64,000 nt of DNA from Oscillospiraceae bacterium (GCA_031256825.1 JAIRPV010000004.1:17402-81401); one strand, 5' to 3'. Counted from the first letter of the stretch, positions 8,702 to 18,417 are shown. Numbers and translations: made by a program. The notes: a model not told the origin generated them from the sequence alone.

Positions 8702-10141
8702 ATGAGTCTATTGTCATTTTTAGACCGGAAACTCGTTCAGACGGACACGGGAGAAGAAACCTACCTGACCTGGAAAGAAACCCTGTCTTACGCCGTTGGC
8801 AAGGGCGCGCAGGGCATGTCCACCTCTATCATGAGTTCGTCCTATGTGAATTACTTCATCACGAACATCTTCCGCATCCCAACGGCAACGGCGGCACGCA
8901 TCCGTTTATACTGCGGCATATGGGACGCCATCAACGACCCTATCATGGGGGTCATCATCGACAAAACGCGCACAAAGCACGGCAAAATGCGGCCTTACAT
9001 CCGCTGGGCGCCCTATCTTTCGGCACTGTTCACGCTGCTGTTTTTTTTGGGCCGCCCGGATTGGCCCTACGCGTTTAAACTGACGATGATGAGCATTGCG
9101 TTCGTGGGCTGGGACATGGCGTATACGGCGGTGGACGTGCCCATTGGGGCGCTCGCGTTTTCGATGACGCCCAACGGCATTGAGCGCACGAAGCTCTTTG
9201 GGTATTCCAATATTACGCGCGGCATCATCGGCGCTATCGCGGGCGGCATTGTGCCCGTGGCGCTGATGATCCCCTATTTTCAGTCGAACACCACGCCGGC
9301 TTATACCGCGGCGGCAATTGTTGCGGGCGCGGGGATGGTGCTGCTGACGCGGCCCACGTTTTATTTCACGAAAGAGCGCGCCGCTTATTCGGAGGATGTG
9401 CCGAGCCTGATGGAATGCCTGCGGCTGCTGATACACAACAAGCCGCTGTTCATGCTGGTGATTTCGAATGTGCTGTTTCTCTTCGCCACCCTGCCCGCCG
9501 CCGCGCGGATGTATTTCGCGGTGGATTTGATGGGCAGCGGAAAGTTCACGATGCTGCTGGAAATAGCGGGCATGCCGTCGATGTTCCTGGCGGGGCTGAT
9601 TGTGCCGAAAATTGCCGAAAAGCTGGGGCGGCGCATGAACTTTAAGAAGTTTTATATGATCAGCTGCGCTGCGGCCGCCGGGGTTCACCTGCTGTTTTTC
9701 CTGACATGCCGGGGTCTGCTCAACCGGGAAAACACCCAGCAGGTGGGCTGGCCGTTCGCAATTTATATTCTTTTGCTGGCCGGGCTTTCGCTCATTCCGC
9801 TGGAGTTCAAAAACCTTTGCAGCAAAGAAATGGAAGCGGAAACGGTGGACTACATTGAGCGGCGCAGCGGCAAGCGAACAGAAGGCGTCATGCTTTCGGT
9901 CATCTCGTTCACGGGCAAGCTGCAAAACTCCGCTTCGTCCGCCGTGGCGCTCTGGATGCTGACGCTGGGGAAATACGCCACGCACAGCGACGCCGTGCCC
10001 GTGCCGCAGACGGCGAACGCGAAATTTGCCCTGTTCGCTATGTTTACGCTGATCCCCGCCGCCGCGTTCCTGCTGATGCTGATCCCCCTGAAATTCTATA
10101 ACGTGCAGGTCAAAAACAGCAAAACGGAGGCGGCGCAATGA
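8702..10141 (+). CDS. MFS/GPH-family sugar-cation symporter
   Basis: About 12 TM; LRLYCGIWDAINDPIMGVIIDKTRTKHGKMRPYI motif. Confidence 0.88.
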   Translation: MSLLSFLDRKLVQTDTGEETYLTWKETLSYAVGKGAQGMSTSIMSSSYVNYFITNIFRIPTATAARIRLYCGIWDAINDPIMGVIIDKTRTKHGKMRPYIRWAPYLSALFTLLFFLGRPDWPYAFKLTMMSIAFVGWDMAYTAVDVPIGALAFSMTPNGIERTKLFGYSNITRGIIGAIAGGIVPVALMIPYFQSNTTPAYTAAAIVAGAGMVLLTRPTFYFTKERAAYSEDVPSLMECLRLLIHNKPLFMLVISNVLFLFATLPAAARMYFAVDLMGSGKFTMLLEIAGMPSMFLAGLIVPKIAEKLGRRMNFKKFYMISCAAAAGVHLLFFLTCRGLLNRENTQQVGWPFAIYILLLAGLSLIPLEFKNLCSKEMEAETVDYIERRSGKRTEGVMLSVISFTGKLQNSASSAVALWMLTLGKYATHSDAVPVPQTANAKFALFAMFTLIPAAAFLLMLIPLKFYNVQVKNSKTEAAQ

Positions 10142-11496
10142 AACTGGCCGTCATTGCCGACCCGCACTATTATTCCCGCGCGCTGGGCTGCGCCGGCGAA
10201 GCCTACGAGCTGCGCTCCGGTTCAGACCAGAAATTTCTCGCGGAAACAGGCGATATTGTGCAAGCGGCGTTCGAGCGCCTGGCGCAAGAGCGGCCCGACG
10301 CGGTGCTGATAGCGGGCGACCTGACCGACAACGGCGAAGCCCTGAGCCACGAAGAATTCCGCGAACTGCTGCGCAACCTTCAGCGGCAGGTTCCTGTCTA
10401 CGTCATCACCGCCACGCACGACTGGTGCTCCGACGGGCGCAACAAGCGCTACGAGGGCGGCCGGGAAATTTTTGATGTAGCAACGCTGAAAAGCGGCGAA
10501 CTGCGGGACTATTACGCCGACTTTGGGCCGAACCAGGCGTTCAGCGAATATACGACGGCCATTGGCACATCTTCCTGCGCCATTGCGCTTTCGGACGAGG
10601 TAACGCTGCTGGCGCTCAACGACGACCAAAACGGCAAAGGCCGCGCGGGCTACGACACAGCGCACCTGCAATGGATCTTAGCGCGGCTGGCCGAAGCGAA
10701 AGCGGAGGGCAAAACCGTTGTTGCCATGCAGCACCATTTGCTTTGCGCGCACATCGACGGGCTGTTCAGCAACGGCATGCGCATTGGCGACGCAGACGAA
10801 ATCGCCGCCGCGCTGGCCGACGCGGGGCTGCGGTATCTGATCACCGGGCATTCGCATATGCACGATATCGCGGCGTATCTTTCGCCCGCAGGGAACGCGA
10901 TTTATGATATCAACGTAGGCTCCGTCTGCGGGTATCCCGCGCCGATTCTGCTGCTGGAACTGGCGGACGGCGCGGCGCGCCTGCGCACGATTTATCTGGA
11001 AGGCTTTCGCTTTGCGGAGCACGCCGGGCAGATGATCACCCGGGTGTTCGACGGCGCGGCCATGGGCAAAGACGAATTCATCAAGCGCGTCAACGCTCTG
11101 GGCGCAAACGGAACGCAGCTCGCAAAATTTTATCCGCTGATCCGCCCGGCGCTGAGCCATTTGCGAAAAATAAGCGTGCCGCGCGCCGCAAAACTGCTAT
11201 GCCTGCTCACGTTCGGCAAAGCCATACGCCGCAGGGAACTGCGGGAACTGCCGGATATCCCCGCGCTGGAGCTGGCGCTGCGCGTTTTTTTGTCGTCATT
11301 CGAAGGCGGCGCGCTGCTCGCGCCCGGCAGCGGCGCCTATCAAGCCGCCATGGCCGCCGCCCGCGCGCCGGGGTGTTTTGTGAAAAACAGTCTCACGCGC
11401 CGTTTGCCAACGGCCATGGATCGCCTGCTGCGGGGAAACCCCCTCATGGCAAACATGCGGGCGGGCGAAACCGTTACGCTCGCGGCGCCCGACTGA
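10138..11496 (+). CDS. Calcineurin-like metallophosphoesterase
   Basis: IADPHYY, LIAGDLTDNGE, ATHDW, GHSHMHD motifs; overlaps the upstream stop codon. Confidence 0.85.
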   Translation: MKLAVIADPHYYSRALGCAGEAYELRSGSDQKFLAETGDIVQAAFERLAQERPDAVLIAGDLTDNGEALSHEEFRELLRNLQRQVPVYVITATHDWCSDGRNKRYEGGREIFDVATLKSGELRDYYADFGPNQAFSEYTTAIGTSSCAIALSDEVTLLALNDDQNGKGRAGYDTAHLQWILARLAEAKAEGKTVVAMQHHLLCAHIDGLFSNGMRIGDADEIAAALADAGLRYLITGHSHMHDIAAYLSPAGNAIYDINVGSVCGYPAPILLLELADGAARLRTIYLEGFRFAEHAGQMITRVFDGAAMGKDEFIKRVNALGANGTQLAKFYPLIRPALSHLRKISVPRAAKLLCLLTFGKAIRRRELRELPDIPALELALRVFLSSFEGGALLAPGSGAYQAAMAAARAPGCFVKNSLTRRLPTAMDRLLRGNPLMANMRAGETVTLAAPD

Positions 11497-11545
11497 AGCC
11501 AAACGGCGCCTTCGCAAAAAATTCTTGCGCGCCCAAAAATTTCTC

Positions 11546-11574
11546 TTGCAATTTTCGCCGCACTGTGGTATAAT
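11546..11574 (+). promoter_or_regulatory. Sigma-A type promoter of secG
   Basis: TTGCAA, 17-bp spacer, TATAAT. Confidence 0.75.
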
Positions 11575-11624
11575 ACTTTGGCATAAAATATGGCGCTGAT
11601 ATCGCGCTTGGAGGTAGCTTCATT

Positions 11625-11879
11625 ATGGCATGGTACCAAATCGTTCTGGCGGCGGCTGTGATTCTGACTTCTGTCGTTATCACCGTTCTCGTCATGTTGC
11701 AGGAAAGCAAGGCGCAGGGTCTTTCCGGCGTAATCGCCGGCGGGGCCGACAACTTGTTTGGCAAAACAAAAGGCCGCTCCTACGAAGACAAGCTGGTGAA
11801 ATACACCAAATGGGCCACGATAGTGTTCTTTGGGCTAACCCTTGGCGGCACGCTGCTGTTCCTGTTCTGGGTGCGCTGA
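11625..11879 (+). CDS. secG: Preprotein translocase subunit SecG
   Basis: MLQESKAQGLSGVIAGGADNLFGKTKGRSYEDKL. Confidence 0.93.
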   Translation: MAWYQIVLAAAVILTSVVITVLVMLQESKAQGLSGVIAGGADNLFGKTKGRSYEDKLVKYTKWATIVFFGLTLGGTLLFLFWVR

Positions 11880-11963
11880 CAAGCCGCGGAAAGGGAAAAC
11901 ATGGCTGGGCGGGGTTTGTCCGCCCGGTTTTGTTGTGTTCGCGCAGCAAAGGAGGAACCGCCG

Positions 11964-13259
11964 ATGCCGACCGCCCTGCTCATCACCGTTTCCAGCGACG
12001 AGATCAAACGCATTCGCCGCGCGCGGTATATCAAATTTCAGCAATGCACCATGCCCTATCTCGCGGCGCTGTTCCCGCCGGGATGGCGCGTGGTGCATAT
12101 TGACGAGGAAACGCAGACGCCGGACTACGACGGCAGCTACGACCTGGTGGGGCTGACCTTCCATACGCCATGCTGCCGCCATGCTTACGCGATCGCGGCG
12201 GAGTTCCGCGCGCGCGGCGCTTATGTGATCATGGGCGGGCCGCATGTATCGCTGCTGCCGGACGAGGCGGAGCAATATGCCGACAGCATTTTTGTTGGAG
12301 AAGCCGAGCGCACGCTGCCGCAGTTTTTTTTGGATTTTGCCCACGGGCAGCCCAAAAAGCGATACAGCGACCCCGTGCCGGTTGATCTGCGGCACGCGCC
12401 GCAGCTGCTGACGGAGCATTTTCACCGGGCCGATCACACGGCGGGCACGCTGTTCGCCACGCGCGGCTGCCCACACAACTGCGAATTCTGCGCGATTGCC
12501 TGCATGTATCGCGGCGGCTTGCGGCGCAGGCCTGTGGAGGCCGTTGCAAGGGATTTTGCCGCCCTGCGCGGCAAAGTTGTGGTCTTTTGGGACGACAACC
12601 TTTCGGCGGACATGGAATACGCGAAGGAGCTGTGCCGGGCGATCGCGCCGTACCACAAATGGTGGACGTCGCAAGCCGGCGTGCGCGCCGGGGAGGACGA
12701 CGAATTTTTGGCTCTGGCACACCAAAGCGGCTGCCGGCACCTGTTCCTTGGCTTCGAGAGCGTATCGCAAATGTCGCTGGATGGCGCGAACAAATCGTTC
12801 AACCAGGCGGAGCGCTATCGGGATATCATCCGGCGCGTGCATTCCCATGGGATTTCCGTTCAGGCGGGCGTTGTTTTTGGGTTCGACAGCGACGGGCCGG
12901 ATGTATTCGATCGGACGTTGGATTTTTTGCGCGAAAACGGCGTTGATCAGGCCACGTTTAATATGCTCACACCTTACCCCGGCACGCCGCTGTTCGCGCG
13001 GCTGAAGGCCGAGGGCCGCATCCTCACGGAGGACTGGGCAAAATACAACTCCCGCGAAGACGTGGTGTTCCAGCCAAAGCGCATGACGCCGGAACAGCTG
13101 CTCGCGGGATTCCGGCATGTGAACCGGGAATTTTATACGCTGGGCCACATCGCCGCGCGCATGCGGCGATCGCGCACGAATACCTATTGGGTGCTGCCGC
13201 TGAACCTGCTCTATTGGGGATTGCTGCGCGCCCGCCGCTGTTTAAAAGAACCATCATAA
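11964..13259 (+). CDS. B12-binding-domain radical SAM protein
   Basis: GGPHVSLLPDEAEQYADSIFVGEAE; TRGCPHNCEFCA Cys motif; start at MPTALL. Confidence 0.85.
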   Translation: MPTALLITVSSDEIKRIRRARYIKFQQCTMPYLAALFPPGWRVVHIDEETQTPDYDGSYDLVGLTFHTPCCRHAYAIAAEFRARGAYVIMGGPHVSLLPDEAEQYADSIFVGEAERTLPQFFLDFAHGQPKKRYSDPVPVDLRHAPQLLTEHFHRADHTAGTLFATRGCPHNCEFCAIACMYRGGLRRRPVEAVARDFAALRGKVVVFWDDNLSADMEYAKELCRAIAPYHKWWTSQAGVRAGEDDEFLALAHQSGCRHLFLGFESVSQMSLDGANKSFNQAERYRDIIRRVHSHGISVQAGVVFGFDSDGPDVFDRTLDFLRENGVDQATFNMLTPYPGTPLFARLKAEGRILTEDWAKYNSREDVVFQPKRMTPEQLLAGFRHVNREFYTLGHIAARMRRSRTNTYWVLPLNLLYWGLLRARRCLKEPS

Positions 13260-13275
13260 AAAAGGGAGATGCGGT

Positions 13276-14589
13276 ATGGCGCACGCATGCACGTTCAGCG
13301 CGCAGGAAAAGGCCGCGCTGCTGCGCAACCCCGACCGGGGATTGCGCATGGAAACCTATCTGACGCCGGGGGAACCGCCGCAAAGTTACCCCGGCGGCGC
13401 TGCGGAGGATCCCTACGAACGGCTGCTGCGGCTCGTTGAAAAATACCGGGAAGACAGCCCCACGGTCACACAGCTCTATATTTATTTGAGCCGCTACCGC
13501 GAAAAGCCGCTGGACGACCGGGCCTTCGGGCAGATGGATCGCATGCTGGAACTGTGTCGCGCGCAGGGCTTAAGGGTGCTGCTGCGCTTTGCGTATCAAA
13601 ACGAACACGAGCCGGACGCGGAATGGGACCATGTGCGCGGGCACCTGGATCAACTGACGCAGTGGTTCGCCGCGCGCGCGGCGCTGATTGACGAAACCGT
13701 CTGCGCCGTGCAGGCGGGCGTTGTTGGCGCCTGGGGCGAGGGGCACAGCAACGAACGCCTGCACAGCCGCTATATTGGGCAGGCCCTTGACGCGGTCTGC
13801 CGGATGACGCCGGAAAATCTGTTTGTTCAGGTGCGCACTTTGGAGCTAATGGAAAAAATTGCGCCGCGGTATCAGGCGCGGCTGGCTCTGCACGACGACT
13901 ACCTCATAGGGGAACCGAACGGCGTCTGGAGCTTTTTCCTGAACCAACAGCCCAGCCCGGCGCAGGAGGCGCGGTTTTGCCGCACGCTCAACGACGCGGA
14001 AATGCCCTGGGGCCGGGCGAACTATATGGACAAAGACGATGGCGCGCCGCTCCACGCCCTGCCCGCCCGGGATGTTCTGCGGCAGGTGAAGCAATACTGC
14101 CTTTCCACGCTGTCGCTCGAACACAATTACCGGGAAGACTGCGGCCCCACCGCGCCCTATTCCCTGGCCCGCTGGAAGGACGAAATGATTGCGCCGGAGG
14201 AACTGGCCCGGCTGGGCCTGCCGTGTTTGCCCGCGCTGTTTGAGGCTGGGCGTCTGTCGGTATACGACTACCTGCGCTACCATTTGGGATACCTTCTGAC
14301 CATACCGGAGATGGCCGCCACCGGGCGGCGGCTGCGCTTCGCGATCCAGAACCACGGCTTTGCCGCGCCGCTCAACTGCAATTATCTTTGCGTTGCGGCG
14401 GGCGGCAAGGAATACCCCGTGGAGGGGTATGACAAGTTCGCGCTGGGTTCAATGCAGCGCTGCGATTATGTGGTTGACTTGCCGGAAGAAGCGGCGGGCC
14501 AAACGGTGGAAATCAAACTGGCCCGCTCCCGGGGCAGCGGCATTTGCGTCGCCTTCGCGGGGGGCGCGGGAGCCCATAGACAGGTCTAA
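13276..14589 (+). CDS. DUF4832/DUF4874-like protein
   Basis: NPDRGLRMETYLTP..., AGVVGAWGEGHSN motif. Confidence 0.6.
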   Translation: MAHACTFSAQEKAALLRNPDRGLRMETYLTPGEPPQSYPGGAAEDPYERLLRLVEKYREDSPTVTQLYIYLSRYREKPLDDRAFGQMDRMLELCRAQGLRVLLRFAYQNEHEPDAEWDHVRGHLDQLTQWFAARAALIDETVCAVQAGVVGAWGEGHSNERLHSRYIGQALDAVCRMTPENLFVQVRTLELMEKIAPRYQARLALHDDYLIGEPNGVWSFFLNQQPSPAQEARFCRTLNDAEMPWGRANYMDKDDGAPLHALPARDVLRQVKQYCLSTLSLEHNYREDCGPTAPYSLARWKDEMIAPEELARLGLPCLPALFEAGRLSVYDYLRYHLGYLLTIPEMAATGRRLRFAIQNHGFAAPLNCNYLCVAAGGKEYPVEGYDKFALGSMQRCDYVVDLPEEAAGQTVEIKLARSRGSGICVAFAGGAGAHRQV

Positions 14590-14653
14590 AGCTGCGCTTC
14601 CAAAATATTCCCTGTAAATTCATGGAGAAATCCCATAAAATTTCAAAAAGTGC

Positions 14654-14682
14654 TTGACATTCGGCAAATTATATGGTATTAT
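14654..14682 (+). promoter_or_regulatory. Sigma-A type promoter of a short transcript
   Basis: TTGACA (14654-14659), 17-bp spacer, TATTAT (14677-14682). Confidence 0.7.
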
Positions 14683-14688
14683 TAGTTT

Positions 14689-14798
14689 AACGAGGTAATT
14701 CGCGAAGTTGCACAGCCTACAGTATGCTTTCTTCAAGACGCTTGATCTTTTTCTTTTCAGCAACAGCCGGTGCACTGTCATCGGCTGTTGTTGTTTTT
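14689..14798 (+). ncRNA. Candidate ~110-nt small RNA or leader between a promoter and an intrinsic terminator
   Basis: Promoter above; terminator AACAGCCG...CGGCTGTT + TTGTTTTT at 14762-14798; no convincing ORF inside. Confidence 0.45.
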
Positions 14799-14844
14799 AT
14801 GCCGCCCGGGAGCCATACCGGGCACGCGGCGCAGGGTGTTTTGC

Positions 14845-14872
14845 ACCCCCGCCCGCCCGAGGGCATATATTA
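14845..14872 (+). promoter_or_regulatory. Possible sigma-K-like promoter for the Cys-rich ORF
   Basis: AC (14845), 17 bp, CATATATTA (14864-14872) fits CATAnnnTA; motif is degenerate. Confidence 0.35.
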
Positions 14873-14916
14873 TGAATGGGCATTGCCCCAATTAATTCAA
14901 AGGAGTATGAATCAAC

Positions 14917-15270
14917 ATGATGGATGTTTCCGGCTGCGGCATCGGCGGGTTCGGCAAGGGCCTTTTGGGCGCTAGCGTGCTCGGCCTCGGCGGAGCGGCA
15001 GGCCTTGCTGGGCTAGGGCTGATTGCCGGCAGCAATAACTGCTGCGAAGCGTCGCGCCCCCGCTACAAGCAAGTGACCACCTACCAGGAAGTGACGGCCT
15101 ACAAACCACAAACCACCTACAAGCCCGTCACCGTCTACCGCCCCGAGACCACGTATGTTCCCTACAAAACCTGCAAGCCTGTTACCACCTGCGTGGAAGT
15201 GCCGCAGGCCCCGCGCTGCAACAAACCACACGGCCCAACGTGCTGCTGCAGCATTTGCTGCTGCGAATGA
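14917..15270 (+). CDS. Putative spore-coat-like protein: Gly-rich N-terminus, Tyr/Pro/Thr/Lys repeats, Cys-rich C-terminus
   Basis: TTYKPVTVYRPETTYVPYKT repeats; CCCSICCCE tail; AAAGGAG RBS. Confidence 0.6.
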   Translation: MMDVSGCGIGGFGKGLLGASVLGLGGAAGLAGLGLIAGSNNCCEASRPRYKQVTTYQEVTAYKPQTTYKPVTVYRPETTYVPYKTCKPVTTCVEVPQAPRCNKPHGPTCCCSICCCE

Positions 15271-15337
15271 CGCACAACGAACATGACCGCGCAAACGCCC
15301 CTCCCGGCCGGGAGGGGCGCTGCCGTATGGGCGGGCT

Positions 15338-16636
15338 TTATTTTTTTGCCCAAAGCTTTTGCACGGTGTAGTAGGCGGGCTTCGGCGTGCCGTCGCGGTA
15401 TACCAGACCCCAGCGGGTTTCGATCGGGCAATCGGGCTGGCCGCAAACGTAGCAGTATTCAGAATCGGAATAGCAATAGATAAACGAGCCGATGAGGTAT
15501 TTTTTCTTTTCCAGCTTCGGCAGCATGACGGAATAGAACTTCGCCTGGCCTTCCGGGGTGTGCGGGTAGCCTTTGATGACCACGTTCTCTGGCATTTCTT
15601 TGTAAAGATGCAGCTTCATATCGGATGTGGAACCGAACAAGTAATCGCCCCAGTCGCCGGAAGCGTTATTGTAAACCTGATCGCGCAGCCGTTGCGGCAG
15701 CTTTGCGACGAACTTCTTGATGTCCTTGCGGGCTTCCGCCTCGCTCGAGGCGCCATATTTTTTCAGCAGCGCCGTTTTTTCGGCCTCTGTTTTGGGCGCG
15801 CCGTCGCCGATATAGCCAAACTCCGTCATGATAATGGGCTTGCCGGTGAAGCTCCACATATAATCCAGCATGGTGTCGAAGAGCCAGATCCAATTGCCGA
15901 TGGCGGCAAAGCAGCCCAGATACAGATCAAGCCCGATGTAATCGCAGTATTTATAGTAGGGCTGCATGGCGGCGTGTTCGTCGGCCTGGGGGCCGGAGGA
16001 ATTATAGCCAATGATCACATTGCCGCGCACGGGATACATGGCCTCCAGGTTCATGCCGAGGAAGCGGATGCATTCCTCAAAGGTCAGGGGCAGGGCAAAC
16101 CGGGGCAATGTGAGTTCGTTGCTCACCTGTATGGCGCCGATGAGGCCCTTCAAATCCTTCAGGAGGAAGCGGGCAATCTCTTTTACGCGGGCCTCGTTTT
16201 CCGGCTTGCGCGGATCGACCCCAAACTCAATGTAATCTTTTGGATAGGGGGTAACGGCAAAAATTTTGATGCCCGCGTTGTTGAAGCGCTTCATGCGCGC
16301 TTTCCATTCCTGATAGCTCTGGCGGATTTTCCCGTTCTTTTCGAAGGGGAAGGGGATGTCAGCACGATTCCACTCAATCCCCGAGGCGGCGATTTGTTTG
16401 TAGTTGTCGTTCGCGTGGCAAACGCCTTTGAGATAACCGCCCGCCCGCGCCTTGACTTCCTGGACTTCCTTCGAAGTTTTGGCCTTAAAGGGATAGGTGG
16501 CCAGCGCCGAGGGCACGTAGACGATGGAGGGCGGAATTTGGTGCTTGATCCAGTCCTCCGCGCTCCGATAGGGCGGGATCAGATTAAGAACGAAAGAGAG
16601 CAGCGCGATCAGGAGGGAGGTGGCAATTTTGATCAT
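15338..16636 (-). CDS. Secreted/membrane-anchored glycoside hydrolase-like TIM-barrel protein
   Basis: N-terminal hydrophobic signal; IQVSNELTLP and IIMTEFGYIG resemble GH acid/base and nucleophile segments. Confidence 0.5.
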   Translation of the reverse strand: MIKIATSLLIALLSFVLNLIPPYRSAEDWIKHQIPPSIVYVPSALATYPFKAKTSKEVQEVKARAGGYLKGVCHANDNYKQIAASGIEWNRADIPFPFEKNGKIRQSYQEWKARMKRFNNAGIKIFAVTPYPKDYIEFGVDPRKPENEARVKEIARFLLKDLKGLIGAIQVSNELTLPRFALPLTFEECIRFLGMNLEAMYPVRGNVIIGYNSSGPQADEHAAMQPYYKYCDYIGLDLYLGCFAAIGNWIWLFDTMLDYMWSFTGKPIIMTEFGYIGDGAPKTEAEKTALLKKYGASSEAEARKDIKKFVAKLPQRLRDQVYNNASGDWGDYLFGSTSDMKLHLYKEMPENVVIKGYPHTPEGQAKFYSVMLPKLEKKKYLIGSFIYCYSDSEYCYVCGQPDCPIETRWGLVYRDGTPKPAYYTVQKLWAKK

Positions 16637-16729
16637 AAAGAACGCTCCTTTTCTGCCATGAATTGGACATATTTTAATTATAGCACGTCTGATGGGCTTG
16701 TCAAGAAAAATTTTTAAAACGCAAAAAAA

Positions 16730-16810
16730 CAGCGGCCAAACGGCCGCCCCCTGCGTCAACCCCCCATAAAACAGCAACAGGAGCCGGCGGATCGATCGTC
16801 CCGGCTCCTG
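16730..16810 (-). terminator. Two adjacent terminator-like hairpins
   Basis: CAGGAGCCGG/CCGGCTCCTG (16778-16810) and GCGGCC-GTTT-GGCCGC + TGTTTTTTT on the minus strand. Confidence 0.65.
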
Positions 16811-16829
16811 CCCCCTGGTTCCAGATTGC

Positions 16830-16979
16830 TCATGCGCGGTACGCGCGGGCAATGGCATCCAGGGCAAGCAACTTGCTCAGCCTGCGGAAAAAGCCCTTCT
16901 GCTCTTGCGCTTCCCGCAGCAACCGGCGTGCTTCGGTTTGGATATACGCTTCCCAGCTTGCATTGTGGTACATTCCCAT
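16830..16979 (-). CDS. Small protein, 49 aa (MGMYHNASWEAYIQTEARRLLREAQEQKGFFRRLSKLLALDAIARAYRA)
   Basis: AAAGGAGGG RBS, strong promoter and downstream terminators; not in the supplied track. Confidence 0.6.
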   Translation of the reverse strand: MGMYHNASWEAYIQTEARRLLREAQEQKGFFRRLSKLLALDAIARAYRA

Positions 16980-17002
16980 GCCCTCCTTTCGTTTGGTCTA
17001 CT

Positions 17003-17034
17003 GTTATTATACACCAGCCAAACGAATTTGTCAA
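17003..17034 (-). promoter_or_regulatory. Promoter of the 49-aa ORF
   Basis: TTGACA, 17-bp spacer, TATAAT on the minus strand. Confidence 0.75.
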
Positions 17035-17035
17035 G

Positions 17036-17077
17036 GCGTATTGCACAAATCGAGCAATGCGTTTTTGTGCAATATGC
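17036..17077. promoter_or_regulatory. 14-bp inverted repeat (operator candidate) abutting the -35 box
   Basis: GCGTATTGCACAAA (17036-17049) / TTTGTGCAATATGC (17064-17077). Confidence 0.6.
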
Positions 17078-17199
17078 TCAAACAAGAGAGGAGGTTTACG
17101 TGTGTGTCACCAAATCTTTCACCGGATCGATCATTTGTTTTGGCGAATATACACAAATCAAGACGGCTCAATTTAGATGAAATGACGAAAATAAAAAAG

Positions 17200-18417
17200 T
17201 TATGTGTAAAGATAATCGAAGTAGCTCTGGGTATCTTCGTGCTCGTTCTGGTGGCGGAAAACGGTCAGCACAAGGCCAATCGCCAAATACAGGCACAGGT
17301 TCGACGAACCGCCCGAGCTGAAAAACGGCAGGGTGATGCCGATGACCGGCAGCAGCTTGATGCACATGCCCACATTGATGACCGCCTGGGAACTGATCAT
17401 CATGGCAACGCCCGCGCACAGCAGCCGGGCGCGCAGGTTGCGGGTGCGGCTGCTCACCATAATCAGGCGGATCACCACAACCGCAATCACCAGCAAAACA
17501 GCGCAGCAGCCGACGAACCCCAGTTCTTCGCCGGCCATGGAAAAGATCATGTCGCTGTCGCGCACCGGCACGGTGACGGTGGCGTGGAACAGGCCTTTGC
17601 CGAACAACTGGCCCGAACCGATGGCGTTGAGCGCCTGCTGCTGCTGATAAATGATATCTTTGTACTTTGTTTCGGATGTCTGCGCGATGAGAAAATCCTT
17701 CATATAAACAGCGTAGATGCGGTTTTTTTGGAAGCTGTTGATGAGCTGGATCCACACAAACGGCAGCGAAAGCCCCCCCAGCGCCCCGAGGGCCATAAAC
17801 CACCGCAGTTTTAGCCCCGCAAGGAACAGCATGCCCCCCGCAATCACCAAAAACACAAGCGCGCTGCCCAGATCGCCGGTATAGACCACGATGGCGAAGG
17901 GGATAAACGCATGGAGCCCCAGCTGCGCGATGGATTTTAGTTTGTTGATGCGATCGCGCAGCAGATGCAGGTGCCAGGTGAACGAGATGATAAAGGCAAG
18001 CTTCAGCAATTCAGACGGCTGAAACAGAATGTTGCCGGGCAGCTCGAACCAGAGGCGAGAATCGCCGCGGGCGGGGTTGGCCGCCACGCCAAAGGGAATC
18101 AGCAGCAGCATCAGCAGCATGCAGCCCCCGGCCATAACATACCAGAACCGCAGCAACAGCTCATAATCGATAAAACTCATGACAATGGCCGCCAACAGGC
18201 CAATCACAACCCCGGCTGCGGACACAATCACTTTTTGCGGAAAATGATCGGGCGTTTGCCGGAATGTGACGGCGGAATACACCAGCAGCAGGCCAAAGGC
18301 CGAGGCGGCAAGACACAGCGCGATGGTAAGCCAATCGGTTCCCGCAAGGTAGCCTTTGGGGCCTTTCGGCCCTGCCGCCAGGATACTTTTTTGTTTTGCG
18401 CGGCTGAGGCTGGCCAT
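17200..18417 (-). CDS. rodA: Rod shape-determining protein RodA / FtsW-SEDS family
   Basis: Polytopic SEDS protein; GAGQLFGKGLF-like segment (AIGSGQLFGKGLF); C-terminal GGSSNLCLYLAIGL. Confidence 0.85.
   Translation of the reverse strand: MASLSRAKQKSILAAGPKGPKGYLAGTDWLTIALCLAASAFGLLLVYSAVTFRQTPDHFPQKVIVSAAGVVIGLLAAIVMSFIDYELLLRFWYVMAGGCMLLMLLLIPFGVAANPARGDSRLWFELPGNILFQPSELLKLAFIISFTWHLHLLRDRINKLKSIAQLGLHAFIPFAIVVYTGDLGSALVFLVIAGGMLFLAGLKLRWFMALGALGGLSLPFVWIQLINSFQKNRIYAVYMKDFLIAQTSETKYKDIIYQQQQALNAIGSGQLFGKGLFHATVTVPVRDSDMIFSMAGEELGFVGCCAVLLVIAVVVIRLIMVSSRTRNLRARLLCAGVAMMISSQAVINVGMCIKLLPVIGITLPFFSSGGSSNLCLYLAIGLVLTVFRHQNEHEDTQSYFDYLYT

Noticed and set aside
14724-14975. 83-aa ORF across the terminator upstream of the Cys-rich gene
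   Set aside because: Crosses an intrinsic terminator and the start of a better supported ORF.
15296-15320. GCCCCTCCCGGCCGGGAGGGGC perfect palindrome as a terminator
   Set aside because: Strong hairpin but no convincing U-tract on either strand; function left open.
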